A DNA stretch of 51,307 bases, from positions 1-51,307 of the forward strand of contig DXGR01000128.1 in assembly GCA_019113825.1 (NCBI GenBank). The letters run 5' to 3'. Made by a program: the position numbers and the translations under genes. Source of the stretch: Candidatus Stackebrandtia excrementipullorum. Lineage in GTDB: Bacteria > Actinomycetota > Actinomycetes > Mycobacteriales > Micromonosporaceae. The number at the start of each line of letters is the position of its first letter. Position 1 is the first letter of the stretch. Under the pieces are notes generated by a model, which made no database searches, was not told where the DNA came from, and worked only from the letters and a program-made list of their open reading frames with translations. Shown one piece after another: positions 44,488-51,307 of this stretch.

Positions 44488-47400
44488 CGACTGACGCACC
44501 GCCGTGATCGCCCTGGTCAACGCTTCGACGATGCGTGGGCCACGGCGACTGAAACCAAGCGCCTTGATCGCGTCCCGGATCAGTTCGTCATCCGTGCGCA
44601 GCCGCCGGTCCTCGTTGATCCACTGGATGAGCATCACCAATTCGCCGTCGGAGTAGTTGCGGATACTTTTGCGAGGCGTCTTGATCGGACACTTGCGCCG
44701 CGACCGTGGTTTCGGTGCCACCGCCTCGGGCGTCCGAGGTGCCGGTGGCCGGACGGACGCCGTGTCGGGTTTGTCGGCGTCCACGATGGCCGCGTTGTAG
44801 GCCTCGCGTGCTTTGAGGACCTCGGCCATCGGATCGGCGAACCAGTCCGGTGACCAGATGCGGTGCACGGCCCAACCGAGGCGCGACAGCACATGGCCAC
44901 GCAGGCGGTCCCGGTCACGAACCGACAGGTCGTCGGGCAACCCCAATCCGTCGACGTCGATGGCGAGTACCATGCGATCGCGGTCCCGAGGATGCGGGAC
45001 GGCGATGTCGATGCGGTGCCTGGAGGCCCCGTACCGGGCGATGACCGGCATTTCAGCCGCCGCCAGGCGTTCCCGCACATCCCGTTCGAACGCGTTGAGC
45101 GGCTCACTCGACGACAGGGACCGTGCCGCCGCGGCGCCCCCCGCCGCGGCGTACTCCAGGTAACCGCGCAGCATGCGGGCGCCTGCCGCGTTGAGACGCT
45201 GCGGATCCAGGTCGTCGGCTCCGAACGTGCTGACTGTGACCATCCGACGCTTCGCACGTGTCACCGCGACATTGAGGCGACGATGCCCTCCGTCGTGGTT
45301 CAACGGCCCGAAGTGGTGCCGCATGCGGCCTTGTGGGCTCTTGGCGTAACCGAGCGACATGATGATCGCGTCACGCTCGTCACCCTGTACACGTTCCAGG
45401 TTTTTCACGAAAAACGGCTCGACGTTGTCCGGTGCGAAGAACCGGTCGAGTTCCGGCCGTCCCGCCCTCGCCCGCTCCAGGGCGTCGTCGATCCGCCGGG
45501 CGTGCTTGACGTTCATCGTGATCACCCCCAATGTCTCGTCGGGGTGGGCATGGGCGTGCTCGAGAATCAGCTCGACGACGCGGTCGACCTCGGCCTGCAC
45601 CGGAGACTCGTCGTCGTGGCACAGGATGTGCCGCACCGCCGCGGGTTCCCGTCCCGCGAAGGTGATCAGCCGTCCGTTGTAAACGTGGCGGTTGGAGAAG
45701 TCGATCAGCCGTTCGTCCCGGCTGCGGTAATGCCACGTCAGCGTACGCGTCGGCAACAGCACCTCCAGCGACTCCAGAATCGACTCGAGGCCGGACGCGA
45801 CCGACAGGTCCTCGTCGTCGGTCTCCTGTTCCGCCGACGCGAAGAACCGGGTCGGCGGCAACTGGCGGGTATCGCCGGTGACGACGACCCGGTCGGCGCG
45901 CATGATCGACGGCACCGCATCCGATACCGGTATCTGACTGGCCTCGTCGAACACGACGACGTCGAACAGTCGGCGCGCGGGAAGCTGCTGGCTGACCACC
46001 AACGGAGACATCGCCACACACGGCGTCACGGCGGTGACGATGTCGGGCGCCTGGTCGAACAGGACACGAAGCGACGCCTGTCGGCGTTTGCGTACCAACT
46101 GTTTGCGCAGAAACGTCTCCTGCGTCGGATGACGATCACGTGCCGCGTACAGCCGTTCCGCAGCGATGCGCCTGATTCGGCCCGGGTTGGAGGCGACATG
46201 TTCGGCGTCCGCGGTGACGAACTCCTCGCGCGCGGCCCGCAGCACCTCACCCGAGACGCGGTGGAACCGCGGGTCGTCTTTCGCGACCCGGTCGACCAGG
46301 GCGCGGGCAAACGACCGATCGAAGACCACGACCGGGTCGTTCGTTGTCGTCAACGTCTCCAAGCCCACAGCGTCAAGACGCTGCCGCAACTGCCGCAGCC
46401 GCGCCACCAACGGCGGGCTCACCCGGTCGGACGCCAACTGTTTGGCCCACACCACCACATCGGACAACGGCAGCTTCTCAAGACCGGTGCGGTCGAACAC
46501 CGTGGCGAGTTTGGCAAGGTGTGTTTCGATCTGCTTCAACAGCTCGGTGTCGGCGGGCAGATCTGCGGGGACAAACGGTGTGGTCCCGTCACGGGACACG
46601 TCGTTCCACGCGTCAAGCCGGTCGGCGACGTCACTCAACCGTTCGTGCAGGACGCGCCGTGAAGTCTCGCCCTTGGCGACCGCGGCTATCTGACGGCGCA
46701 GCCGCCGACGGCGCAGCCACCGCATGGACACGTCGTGGTCGGCCCGCCAACGTCGGGTGCCGGTGGCGGCCAACCATTCCGGCAGGGGCACCGACCACAC
46801 GATCGGATCGAACAGTTTCTCGGTGCGCGCGATTCCGTTCAGCAGCTCCAGACGTTGGGCGAACCCGTCGATGCTCGCGGCCAGGCGGGTTCGTGTCGTC
46901 GTCGCGACGCGAGCGATCGCCTCTTCCAGCCGGGGAAGCAGTTGCACGAGCTCGTCGGCGATGGTCAACGCCCGTGTCACCTCGTCGACGTCGGACAGGT
47001 GAGCCCCGAACCAGGCGGTGTCGTCTGTGGACATGGTCAATCCGCCCAGGTCGACGTATTCGCGCAGGGCCTTGCGCACGTTTTCGGCCGTGTGCGGATC
47101 GAGACGGTCCAGTGTGTCGTCATCGACGGGCACGGTCGGCCCGTCGCCCAGTTCGAGCAACCGGCACTGAGCGGCGAAAACCGAACGCTCCCACGGTTTC
47201 CGAGTGCCGAAGACGGTTTCGCGGTACGTCTGCAGTGTTTCGCTTGACCGACGCAGGCTCTTCTGCAGCTTTTCGACGTCGGGCTTGCCGACGTCGCCGG
47301 CCTTGTCCAGAGTGTTCTTCAGCTTGTCGACGATGCGGTGCCGTGCCGTTGCGCCGTCATGCGCGTCCATCACCAGATCGTCCAGTCCCAGCTCGGTGAT

Positions 47401-48504
47401 GCGACGCATGACGACGTCGATGGCGGCGCGTTTCTCGGCGACGAACAATACTCGTTTACCCTGCGCGATCATCGTCGCGATGAGGTTCACAATGGTTTGG
47501 CTTTTCCCCGTGCCCGGGGGACCTTGGACGACCAGGCTGTGGCCGGCTGCGGCCGCGTTGACGGCTTCGCTTTGCGAGGAATCGGCGTCGAGAACCAGGA
47601 ACTCGTTCTCGACGTCGGGCGCTACGACCGGGTCGGTCGATGTTGAACGCAGCCGTTGTTGAGCCTGAGCGTCACCGCTGACGGCCGCGATCACGTCGTG
47701 GTCGCGTAGGAGCGCTCCTGCGGCTTCCAGGTCCTTCACCATCGGTAGCTTGGCGTAACTGAACGCCGCCACCACCTGCCGACGGTGAATACGGAACCCG
47801 GTCATGCGTCCGTCGGTCGACCGCAACAACTGTCGCGATACCAGGCTCAGTAGTGAATCGGGGTTTGCGTCGGTCGGGATGGGGAATTGGTCGTCGCCGA
47901 TGTCGATGCCGGCCTGTGTGGCCAGGTACTCCAAGAGCACCGGGTTGACCGCGGGGTCGTCGTCGATTTCGAGCCGGAAGTCGGCGTGCCGGGATCCGGT
48001 CGGTGTGATGTCCACCGGGTACAGCAACACCGGAGCCGCCGGCTGGTATCCCGGATCGTGCCAGGTGGCCATACCCAACGCGAGATAGCCCGCGCGGACC
48101 CCTCGCTCCTCGGCCAGTGCCGCGACCTTTCGGTGGATCGCACGCAGCCGCCGCACCGCGTCGTCCCGTTTCCCCGCCGTGGTCGACTCGTTGAACAGGT
48201 CGCCCACGCGAAGTGACTTGCCTTTGACCAGCGACGTGACGACCTCGGACGGCACGGACTCCAGGTCCAGCGTCGATGCCGACAAATCCTTGTAGTACAA
48301 CAGCGGATTGCGGCGGCTCAGGTCGATCAAGGCCGCCTGCCAGTCGCGTACCGCCGCGCCGACTCCTGTCGCCCCGAGGGAGGGGCCCTCTGTACCGGCC
48401 ATGTCCACATCGTCCTTACCGTCGGTGGGGTCGGGGACTTCAACGCCCACCGAACCACTCGCACCGCAGGTTACTTGATAGGCGCCCACGCCACCGTCGT
48501 CCAT
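43948..48504 (-). CDS. DUF4011 / superfamily 1 helicase / Vsr-like nuclease fusion protein
   Basis: 1518 residues as an open frame. The N-terminal DUF4011-type region contains WQAALIDLSRRNPLLYYKDL (about 55-75). The helicase has Walker A GPPGTGKS at 328-335, motif II DEAS followed by QIPVSD, motif III TGDTRQLPP and motif VI AVTRAKRR. The C-terminal nuclease-like domain (MTES_1575/Vsr type) is seen in YGASRHRIDIAVPHP, LAIDVDGLG, RDRDRLRGHVLSRLGW and HRIWSPDWF. The family usually ends near ALGFSRRGPRIVEALTRAI, which falls at about 44500. Here no stop follows, and 180 more residues are read antisense to the crotonase gene. ATG 48504 follows GGGGG; ATG 48402 is an alternative. Probably a phage-defence or nucleic-acid-surveillance protein (inference). 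Confidence 0.85.
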   Translation of the reverse strand: MDDGGVGAYQVTCGASGSVGVEVPDPTDGKDDVDMAGTEGPSLGATGVGAAVRDWQAALIDLSRRNPLLYYKDLSASTLDLESVPSEVVTSLVKGKSLRVGDLFNESTTAGKRDDAVRRLRAIHRKVAALAEERGVRAGYLALGMATWHDPGYQPAAPVLLYPVDITPTGSRHADFRLEIDDDPAVNPVLLEYLATQAGIDIGDDQFPIPTDANPDSLLSLVSRQLLRSTDGRMTGFRIHRRQVVAAFSYAKLPMVKDLEAAGALLRDHDVIAAVSGDAQAQQRLRSTSTDPVVAPDVENEFLVLDADSSQSEAVNAAAAGHSLVVQGPPGTGKSQTIVNLIATMIAQGKRVLFVAEKRAAIDVVMRRITELGLDDLVMDAHDGATARHRIVDKLKNTLDKAGDVGKPDVEKLQKSLRRSSETLQTYRETVFGTRKPWERSVFAAQCRLLELGDGPTVPVDDDTLDRLDPHTAENVRKALREYVDLGGLTMSTDDTAWFGAHLSDVDEVTRALTIADELVQLLPRLEEAIARVATTTRTRLAASIDGFAQRLELLNGIARTEKLFDPIVWSVPLPEWLAATGTRRWRADHDVSMRWLRRRRLRRQIAAVAKGETSRRVLHERLSDVADRLDAWNDVSRDGTTPFVPADLPADTELLKQIETHLAKLATVFDRTGLEKLPLSDVVVWAKQLASDRVSPPLVARLRQLRQRLDAVGLETLTTTNDPVVVFDRSFARALVDRVAKDDPRFHRVSGEVLRAAREEFVTADAEHVASNPGRIRRIAAERLYAARDRHPTQETFLRKQLVRKRRQASLRVLFDQAPDIVTAVTPCVAMSPLVVSQQLPARRLFDVVVFDEASQIPVSDAVPSIMRADRVVVTGDTRQLPPTRFFASAEQETDDEDLSVASGLESILESLEVLLPTRTLTWHYRSRDERLIDFSNRHVYNGRLITFAGREPAAVRHILCHDDESPVQAEVDRVVELILEHAHAHPDETLGVITMNVKHARRIDDALERARAGRPELDRFFAPDNVEPFFVKNLERVQGDERDAIIMSLGYAKSPQGRMRHHFGPLNHDGGHRRLNVAVTRAKRRMVTVSTFGADDLDPQRLNAAGARMLRGYLEYAAAGGAAAARSLSSSEPLNAFERDVRERLAAAEMPVIARYGASRHRIDIAVPHPRDRDRMVLAIDVDGLGLPDDLSVRDRDRLRGHVLSRLGWAVHRIWSPDWFADPMAEVLKAREAYNAAIVDADKPDTASVRPPAPRTPEAVAPKPRSRRKCPIKTPRKSIRNYSDGELVMLIQWINEDRRLRTDDELIRDAIKALGFSRRGPRIVEALTRAITAVRQSLPEDGEDLVPCHVRQRCVRPLRGVVLVHENGSDSFDEVGSAAESRTHPQVLFQDLRERHRRGAPHGLQSNRDRQRGPCRHEFRRLTCRRFRIAVQRLENGGRVVTGVAAGDPLRRRVSGGRRCDKGGSGFPRPETFDDCGDVAGIDDGVGQTCADGLRTGDRGARHRHVCAQFVGCRGQ

Positions 48505-48585
48505 GTTTCCCCCTTCGACCACAGCAATATCACGATCGGTGGTCGAAGTCGTGGTTCTGGCCGCTCAACGCGCCCCGGGTCGGCG

Positions 48586-49383
48586 TTAACGCGTGGACCG
48601 ACCGTGGTGCTGCACCATCCGGTCGAGCCAGTCGGTGAAGAGTGTCGCCGTCACCGAAGGCTGTTCGAGGTGCGCCATGTGGCCGGCGGCGTCGACGACC
48701 GCGAACGTGGCCCGAGGGTAGTGCTCCAGTCGTCGCCACGCGTCGACGTATCCGACGACGTGATCCTGCCTTCCACACAGGATCAACGTTGGTCTGTCGA
48801 ACGGGCCCGATGCGGTGTCTTCGGGGTCGGCATCCAATGCGTACGCCTGTGACACGCGTTCCAGAGCCGCCTCGTCGACGGCGTCGATGCCCGGCTTCAG
48901 ATGGCGGCGAAACGCCTCGAGGTTGGTGGGGGACTGGACGACGGCCTCCTGCCGGTAATCGTCCAACACGGATGCGTCGGCCTCCAGACCGGGATCCACT
49001 CGCAGCACCGTGGGCTCGGGGACGGTCCGGTTGTCGTGCTCGGCGACGAAGACACCCACGAGCACGGCCAACCCCAGCACCTGGTCGCCGAAGTCGTGCG
49101 CGAGGCGTCGCGCCATCATGCCGCCGTATGAGTTGCCCACCAGGGCGAACGGTTCGTCTCCGAGCTCGGCGCGCAATCGTTTTCGAGCGTGTTCGGCCAT
49201 CTCCTCGCTGGAGGACACCGCGCCGATCGGAGTGCCCGCCGTACCGGGGAGGTCCACATAAAGGCGACGCCAGTCCCCGTGGTTGTCGAACACCGGGTCC
49301 AGCGGCAAAAGGACTCGATGATCGACGCCGAAACCGTGGATCAAAACGATGGGCGTCCCAGTGCCGCGTTGCATTATCCGCAT
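48586..49383 (-). CDS. Alpha/beta-fold hydrolase
   Basis: 265 residues. Oxyanion region LIHGFGVD, nucleophile Ser85 in GNSYGG, acid in LCGRQDHVVG and His in AAGHMAHLEQP give a full triad. Substrate unknown; esterases, C-C hydrolases and haloperoxidases share this fold. ATG 49383 is chosen because a TAGCGT box ends 7 nt before it and similarity starts at MRIMQRGTGTPIVLIHG. The longer frame begins with TTG at 49428. It lies 81 bp upstream of the helicase gene on the same strand, so read-through into that gene is possible. Confidence 0.88.
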   Translation of the reverse strand: MRIMQRGTGTPIVLIHGFGVDHRVLLPLDPVFDNHGDWRRLYVDLPGTAGTPIGAVSSSEEMAEHARKRLRAELGDEPFALVGNSYGGMMARRLAHDFGDQVLGLAVLVGVFVAEHDNRTVPEPTVLRVDPGLEADASVLDDYRQEAVVQSPTNLEAFRRHLKPGIDAVDEAALERVSQAYALDADPEDTASGPFDRPTLILCGRQDHVVGYVDAWRRLEHYPRATFAVVDAAGHMAHLEQPSVTATLFTDWLDRMVQHHGRSTR

Positions 49384-49390
49384 GTCCTGC

Positions 49391-49396
49391 ACGCTA
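49391..49396 (-). promoter_or_regulatory. -10 box for leaderless alpha/beta hydrolase mRNA
   Basis: TAGCGT on the minus strand, 7 nt, then ATG; it decides the start codon of the gene. Confidence 0.5.
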
Positions 49397-49517
49397 GCAG
49401 CAGGCCGTTTTTGCTCGTCGTTCTCCAAACGCGACGCGTGCCCGGTGGCGTCGTCGGTGCGGGGGCGTCACCGGTAGCCTGACTGCGGGTCGCCGGCGAG
49501 GAACGGGCAGGACACGC

Positions 49518-49826
49518 GTGGACATTGAGCAGCAGCTGGACGAGGTGGCCGAAACCGACCGGTTCGCCGTGGAGGTTCAAACCCGGATCCTGGAGGCCAG
49601 GGGACGGTTCGTGAAGCTTCTCCCTCAGTTCATGGCGGTGCGGGCGACCGGCAGCGCCAGCGAGAAACGTGACGCCGAGCGGTTGTTGCCCGACGTGTTG
49701 GGCACGCTCGACTACATCGACTCCTGTATGGAACATGCGCGGACGGTTCGCGCCGACATGGCCCGACTCCACTACGAACTCACCATGCAGAGGGACGGGC
49801 GTGACTACACCGCCCGTGACGCGTGA
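49518..49826 (+). CDS. Small helical hypothetical protein
   Basis: 102 residues, GTG start. Almost entirely charged and helical (MDIEQQLDEVAETDRFAVEVQ ... YIDSCMEHARTVRADMARLHYEL), with a coiled-coil look and no signal peptide or membrane segment. I do not recognise the family. Codon use is strongly GC-rich in third positions, like the real genes here, and it is divergent from the alpha/beta hydrolase. A weak AGGAC lies 5 nt before the start, and a TAGCCT at about 49474 could be its -10. Confidence 0.6.
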   Translation: MDIEQQLDEVAETDRFAVEVQTRILEARGRFVKLLPQFMAVRATGSASEKRDAERLLPDVLGTLDYIDSCMEHARTVRADMARLHYELTMQRDGRDYTARDA

Positions 49827-50329
49827 ACGCCCTGGGCGACTCGTCAATCACATTTCCGACAACCCGGGGGCCTGGAGAGCGAGGGGCGAGACCGAACACC
49901 ATGGACCATGGTGAGAAACGGTTCGGCTCACACCCGCATCCTGTGCGGGAGGCCACGGAAGGTGGAACTCGGGCCCTGCCGTAATCCCGTCAAGAGCTTG
50001 TTGGAAGCCTGCCACCACCATCGCGGGCTCCCGAGACTGCACCGCGTTCCATGGACGGTCCCTGCCGGTTCGGTGCATGTTCGTCCGGTTCTTGTGCATC
50101 GTCGTGCCCGCCGGAGCCGACGCGGTCGTGGCCTCGAGCGCCAGGCGTCGCCCTGGTCTCTGTGGCCGGACCAGCTGACGTATACGTCCAGCCAGGGGCG
50201 CGGCATCATGGCCGTCGGTGGGCTCGAGCAGGTCGGCAAGGGCGACCGACCACGTCGGGTGGGCGTTCGACGCGGTCGTGTCGCGCGCCGCGAGACCGAT
50301 GCCGAATCCTGGTCGCAGTTGCTCGAGCG
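49827..50329. other. 503-bp stretch without a confident gene
   Basis: A minus-strand frame (49848-50438) is open and has GC-rich third positions in its middle part (FGIGLAARDTTASNAHPTW ... LEPTDGHDAAPLAGRI). It has no recognisable start region, no domain and no ribosome binding site. It may be the remnant of a gene or chance. No repeat or RNA element seen. Confidence 0.35.
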
Positions 50330-50803
50330 ATGCTCGACACGAAGAAACGGCTACACGCGCTTGTGGCCGAGGGATTTGCTCGGGTCGTGACCGACGAAGA
50401 GAAGGAACTTGCAGCCGCCGTCGCCATGTGTATCCCACTGCCGGGGACGGGCGACGTCGTCGTGGCGGCGAGGGTTCTTCAGTTGGCGGGCATGTGTCTG
50501 TGTTTGGCCGCCGGAGTCCGGCTTGATCGGTGCCCGTGTGTCGTCGACGTGGTTGAACGCGAGGGCCGACATGTGATTCGCGACGTTCTGGTCAACGGTA
50601 AAACCGATTGGCACGGCCTTGCGGATGTGGAGCCCGCGTTAGGGACGCTCGCCGGTGTCGCGTTTGCGGCTTCGGGGCTTCGCGGCGACCGGAAACCCGT
50701 GGTCGGTGAGCGAGCGAACGTGACGCAGCACCGCGTGCGGAGCCGAATCGAGCCGGTCGGTGAGCCCTTTGTCGGTGCGTGCGGTTTGCAGGCGCAACCG
50801 TAG
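50330..50803 (+). CDS. Hypothetical protein, low confidence
   Basis: 157 residues from ATG 50330. It begins MLDTKKRLHALVAEGFARVV and continues TDEEKELAAAVAMCIPLPG, a hydrophobic middle (GDVVVAARVLQLAGMCLCLAAG) and VVDVVEREGRHVIRDVLVNG. Third-position GC is moderately high and the composition is protein-like, but there is no clear ribosome binding site and no family I recognise. It could be the surviving end of a larger decayed gene. The 176 bp after it hold only the promoter of the next gene. Confidence 0.35.
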   Translation: MLDTKKRLHALVAEGFARVVTDEEKELAAAVAMCIPLPGTGDVVVAARVLQLAGMCLCLAAGVRLDRCPCVVDVVEREGRHVIRDVLVNGKTDWHGLADVEPALGTLAGVAFAASGLRGDRKPVVGERANVTQHRVRSRIEPVGEPFVGACGLQAQP

Positions 50804-50967
50804 GATGCGTCGGCGACGGAGTTCGGCCCGTTGCCGGACGAGACCCCTCGTCAGGCTAAAGACGGCCCCGCCGCTTCGCCGTCTCCAGCCGCGCCGGACG
50901 CCCTCGGAACGTGCACCGAGCTACGTTGTTCACTCCGCACCGCCACGACGCTTTTGGCATATGTCGA

Positions 50968-50973
50968 TATGTT
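50968..50973 (+). promoter_or_regulatory. -10 box for leaderless mRNA of the Hsp70-like gene
   Basis: TATGTT, 6 nt, then ATG at 50980; the surroundings are locally AT-rich. Confidence 0.45.
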
Positions 50974-50979
50974 GTGAAC

Positions 50980-51307
50980 ATGCCCGCCGCACCACACCTC
51001 GGCGTCGACTTCGGGACGTCCCATACCGTCGCCGTCCTCCGCGACGGCGACACCGTGACGCCACTGCTGTTCGACGGCTCGCCCCTCCTGCCGTCGGCCG
51101 TCTACGCCGCCGCCGACGGCCGGCTGCTGACCGGACGCGACGCCCTCCACGCCGTACGCGTCGATCCCGCTCGATGTGAACCGCATCCGAAACGACGCGT
51201 CGACGACGGTGTACTCCTCCTGGGCGACACCGAAATCCCGATCACCGTCGCTTGGGCGGCCGTCCTCGACCGCGTGCGACACGAATGCCTTCGCGTAGCA
51301 GGGACAC
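50980..51307 (+). CDS. Hsp70/actin-fold ATPase, N-terminal fragment (cut by window edge)
   Basis: 109 complete codons are inside the window. MPAAPHLGVDFGTSHTVAVLRDGD contains the phosphate-1 loop of the Hsp70/actin/hexokinase fold (G-V-D-F-G-T-S-x-T), followed by PSAVYAAADGRLLTGRDAL, the usual DnaK-like continuation (xPSxVxF...vG..A). Actinobacterial proteins of this sort often carry long variable tails and are not true DnaK. A leaderless promoter fixes the start. Function and length cannot be judged from the fragment. Confidence 0.8.
   Translation, partial: MPAAPHLGVDFGTSHTVAVLRDGDTVTPLLFDGSPLLPSAVYAAADGRLLTGRDALHAVRVDPARCEPHPKRRVDDGVLLLGDTEIPITVAWAAVLDRVRHECLRVAGT

Overview
The window is one contiguous piece of a high-GC actinobacterial chromosome. 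Four markers support this. They are a mycothiol ligase (mshC), an F420-type luciferase-like oxidoreductase, a Pup-proteasome ATPase (mpa/ARC) and a large class of leaderless genes with a TANNNT box 6-7 nt before the start codon. Gene content and partial order (uppP, mshC, PAC2, metH ... RecB-like nuclease, trmI, mpa) match from memory the Mycobacterium tuberculosis Rv2136c-Rv2115c neighbourhood, but many other genes are interspersed. I cannot name the species; a Glycomycetaceae-type actinomycete is a guess. I see no rRNA, tRNA, IS element, CRISPR array or prophage.

Layout. 1-4.6 kb: half of a two-gene ABC exporter whose second subunit has a ruined ATPase site, an LldD2-type lactate dehydrogenase and an aldo/keto reductase, all on the minus strand. 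4.7-8.0 kb: F420-dependent oxidoreductase, undecaprenyl-diphosphatase and mycothiol ligase. 8.2-11.6 kb: a HoxX-type CO-forming protein with no hydrogenase nearby, a metallo-beta-lactamase-fold hydrolase and a PAC2 protein. 11.7-18.8 kb: cobalamin-dependent methionine synthase, a HAD phosphatase, a KamA-like radical SAM enzyme, an OsmC protein and a small Smr-domain protein. 18.9-20.4 kb: a decayed stretch with two probable frameshifted membrane-protein genes. 20.4-28.5 kb: a PemK/MazF-like protein, a secreted serine hydrolase and a NagZ-like glucosaminidase (probable cell-wall recycling pair), a Fpg/Nei glycosylase, a divergent XRE regulator/methionine aminopeptidase pair around a perfect 20-bp palindrome, and a sugar permease. 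28.5-35.3 kb: an FtsX-type ABC transporter with a two-component system, and a dynamin/Era-like GTPase. 35.5-41.2 kb: a conserved hypothetical, RecB-like nuclease, site-2 protease, TrmI and Mpa.

41.2-51.3 kb is more accessory. A 66-residue peptide gene with eight cysteines has its own promoter, leader hairpin, strong ribosome binding site and terminator. It is followed by a glutamine amidotransferase, a decayed stretch, a HIBYL-CoA hydrolase-type crotonase and a very large DUF4011/SF1-helicase/nuclease protein that resembles single-gene phage-defence proteins. The helicase frame runs antisense about 540 bp into the crotonase gene. The window ends with an alpha/beta hydrolase, small hypothetical genes and the beginning of an Hsp70/actin-fold protein.

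The most promising under-described items are the cysteine-rich peptide transcription unit, the helicase-nuclease, the XRE/map operator, the orphan hoxX and the unusually clear set of about twelve leaderless promoters.
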